64,000 bases of DNA, from contig JAUNGN010000006.1 of the NCBI GenBank assembly GCA_030524425.1, forward strand, positions 46,616 through 110,615, given 5' to 3'. The stretch comes from Clostridia bacterium. Its GTDB lineage: Bacteria > Bacillota > Clostridia > Lachnospirales > CAG-274. The stretch's first letter is position 1, and each line of letters starts with the position of its first letter. Below are positions 6,014-16,100 of the stretch, in pieces. The translations under genes and the position numbers were made by a program. The notes beneath the pieces were generated by a model. It saw only the letters and a list, made by a program, of their open reading frames with translations, ran no database searches and was not told the DNA's origin.

Positions 6014-7792
6014 CTATTCTGTTCTGTATCCTGTTACTTCGTTTTCAATCATCCATTCCATTTTGCAGTCCATAAGATATTTTATAACATCATTTTCCTT
6101 GCCATATATCGTCTTATATATTGACTGAGTTTCAAATAAATCGTTGTAAGTAAGATATGGATAGTCAACCATTGTATTTGTGCCTGCCATATAGTAAAGC
6201 GCATAGTTTAAGTTGTTGCTTGCAAGTACCCATTGATCCTTTGTGTCTTCAACGGCAAGGAGCATTTTATCGGCAAGAGTTTTGTATTTTTCTTCTCTTG
6301 TGGTCTGATAAAGGGTATAAAGTACATTTAATTCGGCAAGCTGATGGTTAAGAGAAACATGGGTTCTGTTGTGCTCATAGTCATAACCATAGTCTTCAAC
6401 AAGCCATCCGCCGTTTTTAGTGTCATAATGATTATTTTCCGCATGGTCAATAAAGTATTCCGCATATCTGCATACAGCCATTAAGAAATCGTCATTGTTA
6501 TATCTTTTGTAGGCATTTATAAGGTTTACGGCAAAGTCTGTATTAAATCTTGTGTCATAAAAATTGGCGCCTATATTAAAATCCTCTGAAAGCCAGCCCG
6601 ACTTTGGACCTGTTGCCCAATAACCTAAATCATTTTGGTTCTGCATACAGGTATAAGTAAACACATAGCCTAAATCATAAGCCGCAAGGAAATCACCATA
6701 CTTAGTCATACTTGCGCCTGCATAGTTGGAAGGCTGTCTGTAAAGCATTGTTTCACTGTATGGAATATAGTTAGAGGGGGCCCGGAAATAATATCCGTCC
6801 CATGAAAAACGTCTGCCGTCAGCAAGCTCCTGCTTAAGAACATTAAAATGGTTAATATTGTTCCAGTCAGCAAGCTTGTGTTCTGTAGATAATAAATACC
6901 ATATTTCTCCCACATAATTCGTATCATGAGGGAAAGTATAGGTAATGGATATTGTGTCATCCTCATTTATTTCAATTGACAGGGGCTCTTCAAGCTCCGG
7001 GTTGTATTCCTGAGTGTTATTCTGAAATTTATTGTTAGTATAAACAGATGGAATACTTATAATAATTGAAGCCTTGTCTGTATCAATGAAAAGAGTCTGT
7101 TTCTCAGTGTTCACAGGATTTTGTGACATATACCAATCCTTTGTTTCAGGTGATACATATCTCATTTCAAAGGCAGAACCGGGTATATTAATGGTTTCGC
7201 TGTATCTTTCTTCCTGTGTTGAGTTGAAATTGTATCTTTTTATACTGAAAACGTCGTTGTTAATAAATTTAAAGCTTTTTTCCTTTACGGTTTTATCAGC
7301 ATCATTTAATATAACTTCTTCTTTAATTTCGGGGGCAGTTATTGCCTTCCACTTATCCTTAAAGGTGTTTTTTACCACATTGTATGCTTCAAGAGCATTA
7401 CCTGTTAAAGGATTGCCGTTCTTATCAACGGGGTTATCACTGTAAGTATTAGTGTTTATGGTAGTTATTTCTATACCTGCTTCATATTTTGTTTTATCAA
7501 AAGCTGTGGTGGATTCTGTAGCGGCCTCAGTAGTAGTTTCGGTTGTTGTGACAGTGTTTTTATTTTTGTTTTTAACACCTCTTATTGAGCCGGAAACAGA
7601 TGAGGCAAAGGTTGTGCCTTCGGTGGCAGGTTCGGTAGTTGCCTCGGTAGTTGCTTCGGTAGTAGTTGCAGCCGCATAAGTCTGTGTTGTGCCCTTAATT
7701 GTTCTTGCTAATGAATTTACCGTGAAAATTGTTGTAGACAATGCAACTGTAAAGACTGCAGCTAATGCCAGCTTTCCAGTTATTTTTTTCAT
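6014..7792 (-). CDS. Secreted Thr-rich-linker protein with C-terminal helical-repeat (alpha/alpha barrel-like) domain
   Basis: This 592-residue protein has a signal peptide (~residues 1-30), then low-complexity Thr/Glu/Ala linkers (~40-95, repeats of TTEATTE) like those in the nearby dockerin enzymes. The middle looks beta-rich. The last ~200 residues are helical with conserved aromatics, including 'NGGWLVEDYGYDYEHNRTHV' and 'LYQTTREEKYKTLADKMLLA', reminiscent of the C-terminal domain of D-glucuronyl C5-epimerases and other alpha/alpha-barrel carbohydrate enzymes. An uronate-active role would fit the pectin context, but this is inference; the catalytic identity is unknown. No dockerin or cell-wall anchor is seen. 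The ribosome binding site is AGGAGAG. Confidence 0.6.
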   Translation of the reverse strand: MKKITGKLALAAVFTVALSTTIFTVNSLARTIKGTTQTYAAATTTEATTEATTEPATEGTTFASSVSGSIRGVKNKNKNTVTTTETTTEAATESTTAFDKTKYEAGIEITTINTNTYSDNPVDKNGNPLTGNALEAYNVVKNTFKDKWKAITAPEIKEEVILNDADKTVKEKSFKFINNDVFSIKRYNFNSTQEERYSETINIPGSAFEMRYVSPETKDWYMSQNPVNTEKQTLFIDTDKASIIISIPSVYTNNKFQNNTQEYNPELEEPLSIEINEDDTISITYTFPHDTNYVGEIWYLLSTEHKLADWNNINHFNVLKQELADGRRFSWDGYYFRAPSNYIPYSETMLYRQPSNYAGASMTKYGDFLAAYDLGYVFTYTCMQNQNDLGYWATGPKSGWLSEDFNIGANFYDTRFNTDFAVNLINAYKRYNNDDFLMAVCRYAEYFIDHAENNHYDTKNGGWLVEDYGYDYEHNRTHVSLNHQLAELNVLYTLYQTTREEKYKTLADKMLLAVEDTKDQWVLASNNLNYALYYMAGTNTMVDYPYLTYNDLFETQSIYKTIYGKENDVIKYLMDCKMEWMIENEVTGYRTE

Positions 7793-7890
7793 ATTTAATT
7801 CACTCTCCTATACAATTTTTATCCAATTATAATTATATCAAAAATTTATAGCTTTTATATTACAATAACATTAAAATTATTTTATTTTAA

Positions 7891-7929
7891 TTAAAAACAA
7901 AAAAGCTTGAAATACGGAGGTTTCAAGCT
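7891..7929 (-). terminator. Hairpin with minus-strand U tract
   Basis: A 9-bp perfect stem (7904-7912 with 7921-7929) is followed, on the minus strand, by a T-rich run. It may back up the stronger candidate at 8089-8122. Confidence 0.5.
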
Positions 7930-8088
7930 GAAGTGTGTTTAAAAAGAAATTATAAAAAATTGAATAAATGTTAAATTGCGGTATGAAATACTTTATATAA
8001 TTAATGTTTTACTTAGTATAAGCAAAAATCAATAAAATATGCCGTTTTTAAGAATTGATAAATTTCGGAGATGCTGTATTAGGTATAA

Positions 8089-8122
8089 AGAAAAAAGACT
8101 CATTCCCGTAAAGGTTTGAGCC
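8089..8122 (-). terminator. Terminator of the DMT transporter gene
   Basis: On the minus strand GGCTCAAACC and GGAATGAGTC form an imperfect stem (8113-8122 with 8097-8106, with G-U pairs) followed by TTTTTT. Confidence 0.6.
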
Positions 8123-8168
8123 TTTGCTGCTTTAGTGATAAATTAATTGCCGCAGCATTTTTAAGAAA

Positions 8169-9023
8169 TTACTGTTTATTATTATATACAAACAGGGCTG
8201 CAGAAGCACCGCATATAATGATATAGCCTATAATGCTGTAAATATCGGGCACATCTGAAAACAGGAAAAATCCCATTAATGCTGCAAAGATTATCTGTGT
8301 ATAATCAAAAATGGAAATTTCCTTAGCAGGAGCGTTTGAGTAGGCTGCTGTAATTGTAAACTGACCGCCTGTTGCTGCCGTACCCGCAAGGAGTAAATAA
8401 CCAAGCTGCCGCATTTCCATTGGCTCAAATCCTGCTATTACCCATGGTAAAACTGCAATACAGCTGAACGCTGAAAAGAAAAATACTATTAAAGGTCCTT
8501 TTACTCCTCTTTGACCTAAGGCTCTTACCGCAGTGTAGGCTGCGCCAGCCCCCATTCCTCCGACAGTGCCGGTTAATGCGGGAAGTATCTCTGTAAATTC
8601 CATAGCAGGCTTAATTATAAAAAGACTGCCGATAAAGGCTGTAATTACACCTAAATACTGTATAAGCTTTGGCTTTTCCTTTAAAAATATCATTGAAAAT
8701 ATTATAGCAAAGAAAGGTGAAAGCTTGTTTAACATTGAAGCGTCCGACAAGTTAAGGTGGTCTACCGCATAGAAATTACCCAGTATACCTATTGTGCCCA
8801 TTGCTGAACGCAATATTAAAAGAGGTATATCATTTTTTTTGTAGTCCAGGCCAATTCCTTCTTTAAAAAGAATAAAACCTGCCGCAATCATTGCAATAAA
8901 GTTTCTGAAAAAGCTTTTTTGAACTGTAGGCAAGTCGCCTGAAAGTCTTACAAAGCAGTTCATAAGAGCAAAGAAGAATGCAGACAATATTATATAAAAT
9001 ATTGCTTTTTGTTTTTTTGACAT
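8169..9023 (-). CDS. DMT-superfamily (EamA) membrane transporter
   Basis: A 284-residue protein with ten hydrophobic segments arranged as two EamA repeats (~residues 5-140 and 150-282), the pattern of drug/metabolite transporters. Recognisable family pieces are 'SAFFFALMNCFVRLSGDLPT', 'PFFAIIFSMIFLKEKP' near the end of repeat one, and 'DYTQIIFAALMGFFLFSDVP' at the matching place in repeat two. The start was placed at 9023 because GGAGG lies 7 bases before it; an upstream in-frame start at 9050 would bury that site. The substrate of such proteins cannot be told from sequence. A single-gene unit with its own terminator. Confidence 0.85.
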   Translation of the reverse strand: MSKKQKAIFYIILSAFFFALMNCFVRLSGDLPTVQKSFFRNFIAMIAAGFILFKEGIGLDYKKNDIPLLILRSAMGTIGILGNFYAVDHLNLSDASMLNKLSPFFAIIFSMIFLKEKPKLIQYLGVITAFIGSLFIIKPAMEFTEILPALTGTVGGMGAGAAYTAVRALGQRGVKGPLIVFFFSAFSCIAVLPWVIAGFEPMEMRQLGYLLLAGTAATGGQFTITAAYSNAPAKEISIFDYTQIIFAALMGFFLFSDVPDIYSIIGYIIICGASAALFVYNNKQ

Positions 9024-9125
9024 ATTATAACCTCCAAAAGGCTGTCCCATAAGCAGAACAGTATAAATTACATATTTGACAACATATATTTTATTTTATT
9101 GTGTTAATAATGTCAAGCTTTATAA

Positions 9126-9156
9126 AACCCCGCTTGTTTTGTGAAGCGGCGGGGTT
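9126..9156 (-). terminator. GC-rich hairpin after the stalk-domain gene
   Basis: AACCCC (9126-9131) pairs with GGGGTT (9151-9156) with further inner pairs and a bulge; TTTTA follows on the minus strand. Confidence 0.55.
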
Positions 9157-9197
9157 GACTTTAGTTTAAATTTGTTTATTGTATTCAGTCTGATATA

Positions 9198-9641
9198 CTA
9201 GTCAAGTTTTAAAATATCTCCGATTTTTAAGCCTGTGTTTAAGGTGATTGCTGCAGTTTTGGTTTCATTATCCCAATCAACATCAGCGTTAAGTGCTTCG
9301 CCTACGGCTCTTAAGGGAAGCATAAACCTGCCGTCAATAATCTGCTGAGGGACATCGGGAGTTATCTGAGTACCGTTGCAGGTAAAGTACGCATTTCCGT
9401 CAGTCATTTCAACAGTGATTGACCCCTTTGTAAGAGTTGCGGTTTTGGTGTCGGAATTCCAGTCTACGCTGTAGCCTATTTTTTCAAATACACCTCTTAC
9501 GGGAACCATTGTTCTGCCGTCTGCAATTACACCATCCATATCTACAGGTATACCATTTACAGTAATATTAACTTCCCCTGATGCCAATACATTTGCGGTC
9601 ATAAGCAATGTTGCAGTCATTAAGTATAAAAATTTCTTCAT
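9198..9641 (-). CDS. Secreted copper-amine-oxidase N-terminal-like (stalk) domain protein
   Basis: A 147-residue protein with a cleavable signal peptide ending near VLASG. The mature part is essentially one copper amine oxidase N-terminal-like domain (about residues 24-135), shown by the repeated motif pair DGRTMVPVRGVFEKIG...VDWNSDTKTATL and DGRFMLPLRAVGEALN...VDWDNETKTAAI. Such domains occur in many clostridial cell-surface proteins; no amine oxidase activity is implied. GGAGG fits the ATG at 9641 better than the ATG two codons earlier at 9647. It follows murG by about 25 bases and may be co-transcribed with it. Confidence 0.85.
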   Translation of the reverse strand: MKKFLYLMTATLLMTANVLASGEVNITVNGIPVDMDGVIADGRTMVPVRGVFEKIGYSVDWNSDTKTATLTKGSITVEMTDGNAYFTCNGTQITPDVPQQIIDGRFMLPLRAVGEALNADVDWDNETKTAAITLNTGLKIGDILKLD

Positions 9642-9666
9642 TTTCATTTCCTCCGTGTTAAAAATT

Positions 9667-10731
9667 TTATTTTGTTGCAGCTTTAATTATTTCCATAACT
9701 GCCTTGATACCTTCTGATGCAGGTGATTTTTCCATATTTGAAATATAATCTGCCCTGTTTTCAAATACTTTGTTTATTGTATCAAAAAGGCTTCCTTTTG
9801 TCATTTTTTCTTCGTCCAAAACTTCGGCAAAGCCTTGCTTTTTAAAGCTTGAAGCATTTAATATCTGGTCACCTCTGCTTGCATTTTTGCCCAAGGGGAT
9901 AAGAAGCATAGGTTTGTGCAGTGCTAAAAACTCACATATGGCATTTGAGCCTGCTCTTGATACCACCATATCTGCCATTGCAAATATATCGGGAAGTTCC
10001 TCCGATATATATTCAAACTGTTTGTAGCCTGTTTTGTCTAAAAGGCTGTTATCAATATGACCTTTACCGCAGAGATGAACAATGTCATACTTTGGCAGAA
10101 GTTTTCCTAAAAGCTCTCTTATTGAATTATTTACCTTAACTGAGCCTTGTGAGCCTCCCATAACAAGTATTACCGGTTTATTGCCGCTAAAACCGCAGAG
10201 AGTAAGTCCATTTTCCCTGTTTCCGGTAAAAAGCATATCTCTTATAGGTGTGCCTGTATATATGCCCTTGTTATCCTTAATGTATTTTACCGCCTCCGGG
10301 AATGTTGTGCATACTGCTGCTGCAAAGGGCATTGCAAGTTTGTTTGCAAGTCCCGGTGTAATATCGGATTCATGGCAAACTACATTTATCTTATTCATTG
10401 CAGCGCCTATTACAACAGGAACAGCTACAAATCCGCCTTTTGAAAATACAACATCCGGTTTGATTTTGTGAATTATATGCTTTGCCTGAAGTATTCCCTT
10501 AGCCACCTTGAATATATCGGAAAAATTTTTTTTGTCAAAGTATCTTCTCAATTTACCTGAACTTACGCCGTAATAGGGTATATTACAGGATTTAATAAGC
10601 TCTTCCTCCATTCCTCCTTTGCTGCCTATGTAGTAAACCTCATAGCCTTCATTTTGAAGGTGGGGAATAAGTGCAATATTTGGTGTAACATGACCTGCGG
10701 TTCCTCCGCCCGTTAAAACTATTTTCTTCAT
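9667..10731 (-). CDS. murG: UDP-N-acetylglucosamine:lipid I N-acetylglucosaminyltransferase (MurG)
   Basis: At 354 residues it has the usual length. The N-terminal glycine-rich loop GGGTAGHVTPN, the second loop GGSQGSVKVNNS and the UDP-GlcNAc-binding segment 'SRAGSNAICEFLALHKPMLL' with a downstream GDQILNA are classic MurG features. The enzyme adds GlcNAc to undecaprenyl-PP-MurNAc-pentapeptide at the inner membrane face, the last cytoplasmic step of peptidoglycan precursor synthesis. The ribosome binding site is GGAGG. It sits away from a division and cell-wall cluster, with only a secreted stalk-domain gene behind it, and has its own consensus promoter. Confidence 0.95.
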   Translation of the reverse strand: MKKIVLTGGGTAGHVTPNIALIPHLQNEGYEVYYIGSKGGMEEELIKSCNIPYYGVSSGKLRRYFDKKNFSDIFKVAKGILQAKHIIHKIKPDVVFSKGGFVAVPVVIGAAMNKINVVCHESDITPGLANKLAMPFAAAVCTTFPEAVKYIKDNKGIYTGTPIRDMLFTGNRENGLTLCGFSGNKPVILVMGGSQGSVKVNNSIRELLGKLLPKYDIVHLCGKGHIDNSLLDKTGYKQFEYISEELPDIFAMADMVVSRAGSNAICEFLALHKPMLLIPLGKNASRGDQILNASSFKKQGFAEVLDEEKMTKGSLFDTINKVFENRADYISNMEKSPASEGIKAVMEIIKAATK

Positions 10732-10760
10732 ACTGAGCCTCCACTAACTGTTATAACTTA

Positions 10761-10789
10761 ATTATATAACTTGAATTTGACAATGTCAA
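10761..10789 (-). promoter_or_regulatory. murG promoter
   Basis: On the minus strand TTGACA (10784-10789), a 17-base spacer and TATAAT (10761-10766): a perfect consensus with ideal spacing, 30 bases before the murG start. Confidence 0.85.
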
Positions 10790-10919
10790 TCAGTAACTGA
10801 CTTTATGGTGTGGTATAAATATACAGCGGCAATGTTAAAAAGTTGTGAATTATTTATATTGATTATAATGTGGAAATATGTTAATTTAATAAGTAACTAC
10901 AATTTAGGAGGGTAAACAT

Positions 10920-13046
10920 ATGAAAAAGTTTTTAAGCCTTTTTATCAGCGGGGTAATGGCAGTATTATGTGCTGTTTATGTAAGTGCGGGAAATGATGCT
11001 GTATATGGTGATGCTGATGGCAATGGCAGGGTTGAAATAGCAGATGTTTCCGCAGGTCTTAACAGAGTGCTTACAGGTGAGGCTATGCCTGTTGAAAGCA
11101 ATATAAATTATATGGAATATATGGATCTTAATCAGGATGGGAAGTTTGATTCTGCAGATGTGGCTGAAATTCTGCAGATGGTTTTAGACAGTTCTTATAT
11201 TCCTGATGGGGTGCCTGCAACAGAGGCGGCAACAGAGGCGGCAACAGAAACTGCCACAGAGATGACAACTGCTGAAACAGCAACAGAGGTTACAACGGCG
11301 GAGTGCAGGAGCTGGAATATGAGTAAGCCTGAGTTTACTGCTTTAGCCGGTCCTATAACGTCAAATCAGGTTATTAACGGTCTTAGCTTGTATGCAACTG
11401 ATGCTAAACCGATGAATATGTTTGCGGCTGATGAAAATGTAAACGGGGTTACATATACGAATGCCCTTAATCTTGGGGGCAGCGGTAATTTGACATACAG
11501 ATCCGTTTCCTTTGAGGTTGAAGGTGAAAATAAAATAGATGTTGTCATTAAATCAAGCGGTACAACAAACAGAACTCTTAACATTGTTAATGAAGAGGGG
11601 GTTGTATTAAAGACATTATCTGCAGCAACTAATGCTGTAAGATACAGCTTTGAAGTAAATTATACGGGAAGAATTTATATGTATTCTTCAGCAAGCGGAA
11701 TTAATATTTACGAAATTATACTCAATGGTGAAACTCCTGAAACTGAGTCATCTACAGAGGGTACTACATTAAGTGAGACCTCAACGGAATCTGTTACATT
11801 TAGCGGAGATACTTCTGACGGCGTGGTTGTAAACAATTTCTCTGATTTAAAGACAGAAATTGCGAAGAAAAATAACAAGATTTATGTTCAGGGAACAATT
11901 ATGTGTACTGAGAATGTAAAGCTTTCGCTTTCAAATGCCAATGTTGAAATTTACGGCCTGACTAATGAAGACGGAACTGCGGCAACTCTTGATTTTGCTC
12001 CTTTCAGAGACAGCCTTTCAAAGAGTGGGTCAGGCGGTACAGGATTTACAATGAACGGAAGCCACTATACATTCAGAAATGTTATTATTCAGAATGCAGG
12101 TGACTGCGGCATAAGAATTACAGGTTCAGGTGCCGGATACTCTACATTTGAAAACTGTGTATTCAGATATAATAATAATTCGGGTGTTTCTGTAACAAAT
12201 GGTGGTTCACATAATACTTTTCGTTTTGTGGACAGTTACAGAAACGGCGATCTTGTTCAGAAAAATGGTGCAGATGCAGATGGTTTTTCTGTAAAGCTTA
12301 ATGCAGGTGAGGAAAATAAATTCTATAACTGTCGTGCATGGGAAAACAGTGATGATGGCTGGGACAGCTACGACAGAGGTACTCCATATATAGGCAGTGT
12401 TGAATATATTGAGTGCCTTGCATGGAACAATGGTAATCCTTACGTATTTACAGGTGAGTATGATTATGAGCATGGCTTTGCTTTAGATAAGAATTTACTT
12501 TATGTACAGGCTGTTTTAGCAAGTAATCCTGATTTTGAGGCTCAGTATAATGCACATACAGTAACAAGCTGGCCGCAGGTTACTGTAAGGCTTTTAGGAG
12601 CAAGTAATACTTATGCTAATATTCACAGTAAAAACTGGGCCGGTAATCCTAACGGATTTAAGTTTGGCTCTGCTGAAACACCAAGCTCATCTTATAGATA
12701 TATTAAGAACTGTATAGCCTTTGATCATGAAAATACTCCTAATCAGAAGCCGGCAAAGGGATTTGATCAGAATAATGGCTATGCTCAGTATGATATTGAA
12801 AATGCTTTAAGCTTTAACAATGGTCAGAACTACTGGATGGACAAAATGAGTGCGAAGTCAGCTAAAGGTGTATTCTACAGCTTTAACAGTGGTCAGGATG
12901 ATGCTCCGGGCGATTTAAGTTTAACTATTCCTGATGCTGCTAAACAGGCTGAGCTTCAGCAAACTGTTTATGATTATAGAGATATGATTTACAGTTATGT
13001 ATATAACAATAAAATTCCGGGTGAACAAATTTGTAATGTATTTTAA
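10920..13046 (+). CDS. Secreted pectate lyase, family PL9-like, with N-terminal dockerin
   Basis: A 708-residue exported enzyme. After a signal peptide (~1-24) comes a type I dockerin with two calcium-binding repeats, GDADGNGRVEIADV and MDLNQDGKFDSADV, each followed by a helix. A Thr/Ala/Glu linker, a beta-rich domain (~140-260) and a second linker lead to a right-handed parallel beta-helix. The catalytic region shows the PL9 block 'GADADGFSVKL...GEENKF' and 'CRAWENSDDGWD', whose Asp cluster and Lys serve calcium binding and proton abstraction in known PL9 enzymes. It would cleave polygalacturonate outside the cell. The dockerin implies docking to a cohesin protein encoded elsewhere. Ribosome binding site AGGAGG. 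Confidence 0.87.
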   Translation: MKKFLSLFISGVMAVLCAVYVSAGNDAVYGDADGNGRVEIADVSAGLNRVLTGEAMPVESNINYMEYMDLNQDGKFDSADVAEILQMVLDSSYIPDGVPATEAATEAATETATEMTTAETATEVTTAECRSWNMSKPEFTALAGPITSNQVINGLSLYATDAKPMNMFAADENVNGVTYTNALNLGGSGNLTYRSVSFEVEGENKIDVVIKSSGTTNRTLNIVNEEGVVLKTLSAATNAVRYSFEVNYTGRIYMYSSASGINIYEIILNGETPETESSTEGTTLSETSTESVTFSGDTSDGVVVNNFSDLKTEIAKKNNKIYVQGTIMCTENVKLSLSNANVEIYGLTNEDGTAATLDFAPFRDSLSKSGSGGTGFTMNGSHYTFRNVIIQNAGDCGIRITGSGAGYSTFENCVFRYNNNSGVSVTNGGSHNTFRFVDSYRNGDLVQKNGADADGFSVKLNAGEENKFYNCRAWENSDDGWDSYDRGTPYIGSVEYIECLAWNNGNPYVFTGEYDYEHGFALDKNLLYVQAVLASNPDFEAQYNAHTVTSWPQVTVRLLGASNTYANIHSKNWAGNPNGFKFGSAETPSSSYRYIKNCIAFDHENTPNQKPAKGFDQNNGYAQYDIENALSFNNGQNYWMDKMSAKSAKGVFYSFNSGQDDAPGDLSLTIPDAAKQAELQQTVYDYRDMIYSYVYNNKIPGEQICNVF

Positions 13047-13052
13047 TTAGTG

Positions 13053-13090
13053 AAAAGACGGACACTTATAAAGTGTCCGTCTTTTATTAA
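13053..13090 (+). terminator. Terminator of the PL9 gene
   Basis: A perfect 15-bp stem, AAAAGACGGACACTT (13053-13067) with its complement (13071-13085), closes on a 3-base loop and runs into a T-rich tail. Confidence 0.88.
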
Positions 13091-13189
13091 ATTTTCCAAA
13101 ACTTTATAAAACTTATACAATATTTCTTCCATTTTAAAAAGTTATATGGTATAATTAACTATATATAAATTCGGAAAGGAGACTTATTT

Positions 13190-16100
13190 ATGACGAAAAG
13201 ACTTACGGCCTTAGCTATGGCTTTGGTTATGATTTTTACGCTTTCGAGTGTAAATGTTTTTGCGAGATATAGTGTAGAAGACGGAAGCTATAACTATCGT
13301 AAAACTGAAAATCTTGAAGCAAGTATAGAGGGGGAAAAGGTAGTTATTACATGGCCTGCTGTTGATAAAAACGGTAATCTTATTAATGCCAATCCTCTTG
13401 AGTCCAATTCTGCTTATGGGGATCCGAAAGGTGGTTGGACTTATCCTACACAAGGTATGATTATTGAATATCCTAACTGGACTATTGATGGTACTCATAC
13501 AGCAAATCCTACACAGCTTAACACAGGTGATTGCAGAATTTTATTTGGTATGACAGACAAGGTTACAAGTTATCCTGTTATATGTGTTGACCAGAGGGAT
13601 ACATCAATAGTACTTAAAAATGCATATATTGATGATACTGTAGTTGCTGAAAATTTTGCGACTGCTTATAAGATTGAATATTCAAAAGATGGTATTAACT
13701 GGACATTAGATCATATGATGACAACTGTCAATCATGGTAAGAAGTTATACAGAACACAGGCTGACGGTTCAATAAAGCCTGATGCAAGAAATACCTTCTT
13801 TCTTGAGGATCAGTATGTTGAGGCACTTACAGGAAGTTTTGAAGAAGATACAGAGTATCAGATAAGAGTTACTGCAACAAATGCAGCCAAGACTACAGAA
13901 AACTTTAAAGAATTTACAACAACAATTACTACTCCTAAGGGTGCTGTAAAGTATCCTGCTTTTCCTACTGTTGAAGGTGGAGGAACTTATTCTCAGGGAG
14001 GCAGAGGTACTGCTGATAAGCCTGCAGATGTTTATGTTGTAACAAATTTAACAGACAGCATTTCAAATCCGCAGCCCGGTTCTTTCAGATATGGTCTTGA
14101 AAGACGTGACAGAGCAGACGGTGATAAAAATTATCCAAGAATTATTACATTTGCTGTCGGCGGTGTAATTAATATAGACACTGAAGCATCAAAGAGCGGA
14201 AGAAGATTTAATATCGGAAGTAACACTACTATTTTAGGACAAACTGCTCCTGGTGAGGGTATTACCGTTTATGGCGGTTCTGCTAAGTTTAATGGTGAAA
14301 ATATTATTGCAAGATACATTCGTTTCAGATTAGGTGAAGGTTATGATCAGGATGCTGCTACGGCAACAGGTGAAAATATTGTAATAGATCATTGCACGTT
14401 CAGCTGGGGTGTTGACGAGTGCTTTACTGCTAAAGAAATTATAAATTCAAGTATTCAGTATAATATTATTGCAAACAGTTTAGCGTTTCCTAATAAGACA
14501 GGAATAATGAATAATGATGCTGAAGTTAATTCCGGTGAGAGTGAGGCTAAACACGGTATGGGCTCTATTATTAACGGCTCAGATGTGTCTTATACTCATA
14601 ATCTTTGGGCTAATCATGGTACAAGAAATCCAAGATTTGAGGGTGGTTTTACATATAACAGTATTACATATGGAAATAAGCTTGAATTTTCTAATAATGT
14701 TATTTATAACTGGGGACATAATTCAGGATACGGCGGTGAAAGAGGTTCAGGTAATACTAATATGATAGGTAATTATTATAAGCCGGGTCCCAATACTCTT
14801 GAAAAGGTAAATACAAGAATTTTTGATGTTGATGGCAGTACAAGTAAGTATTATTTCAAGAATAACATTATGACATCAAGTGCTGAGGTTACTGCTGATA
14901 ATACTATTGGTTTTTATGATGTTACTAATTCTGATATTTTGTCTTATCCTGTTGAACTTCAAAATCCATATACAGCCACAAGTGCTGAGGAAGCTTATAA
15001 TGCTGTATTAGATGGTGTTGGTGCAAGCTATGTAAGGGATGCACAGGATGCAAGACTTGTTAATGAAGTTAAGAATGGTACAGGAAGATTTATTAATAAT
15101 GAATTTGAGGCAGGCGGTATTGGTACAGTTGAGGCAGAAAATACAAATGCTCCTGCAGATACTGATAAAGACGGTATTCCTGATGAGTGGGAAAAAGCGC
15201 ATGGACTTAATCCTGACGATGCAAGTGATTCTGTGATTATTTCAACTGATGAAACCAAGTCTTATTGCGGTTATACTAATGTTGAAATTTATGCTAATGA
15301 CCTTTTGGGCGAGTGGGAAGAAAGTACTGTTGTTCCTGCTAAGGCTGAAAATCCTGAAATAGTTGTTACTCATATTAATGATACGGAAACTAATGAGGTA
15401 ATTGGAGAAGGTGATAAAAATTACATTACTATGAAAAAGGGAAAAGGCTATTCTATTCTCTTTACGGTAGATGGTGGTTATGACAGCTATAAGGTATTGT
15501 TAAATGACAGGGTTGTTTCAGATAATATGGAATTTACTGTTCCGGATGATATTGAAGCAGGTGTTTACAGTTTAGCGATTATGGCAACAAGTGACAGAGG
15601 AAACATTATATCATCAGGAATTCCTTGTGTGATAATAGATAATTCAAATGAAGGAAATTTAGAGGAGTTTAAATCTGTTGATATTGGGGCTGTAGGTGCT
15701 TATGGAGGAGATTATTACAATGCAGATGCCAATGAACTTATTTCAACAGGTGCAGGTCATATTGGTATACTTAACACAAGCTCAATTCAGGCTCCTGATG
15801 CCTTCCACTTTAATTATAAAGAAGTAACAGGTGATTTTACTTTTACTGCTCAGATTGATAATCTTGCTAAACTTGACTATATGCAGCAGTCAGGTCTTAT
15901 GGTAAGAGGAAGCCTTGATCCTACAAGTGAATTTTATATGCCTTCCCTTACTTATATTAAGGGTGAGGATTATGAAGGTTTAACTGATATAGCCGGAAAT
16001 GGTATTAAGGCTAAGAATATCAGAACTATGGTGAGAAAGACTGATGGCGGTAATGTGTCTTATACAATGCATATGCTTGGCATTCCTGCTGTAAGAGTTG

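Larger units (their letters stand above)
7793..8168. other. AT-rich intergenic region with two minus-strand hairpins
   Basis: No gene is supported here. AGCTTGAAA (7904-7912) pairs with TTTCAAGCT (7921-7929), and a second hairpin spans 8097-8122. The right part would be the 3' end of the DMT transporter transcript and the left part the promoter region of the secreted protein at 6014-7792. Confidence 0.6.

Noticed and set aside
7452..7679. Val/Ala/Ser-rich plus-strand ORF with repeats
   Set aside because: It is the antisense of the Thr/Glu linker codons of the secreted protein, not a gene.
7793..7900. Possible FMN riboswitch for the ribU unit
   Set aside because: None of the conserved FMN-aptamer segments could be found upstream of ribU or of the gene before it.
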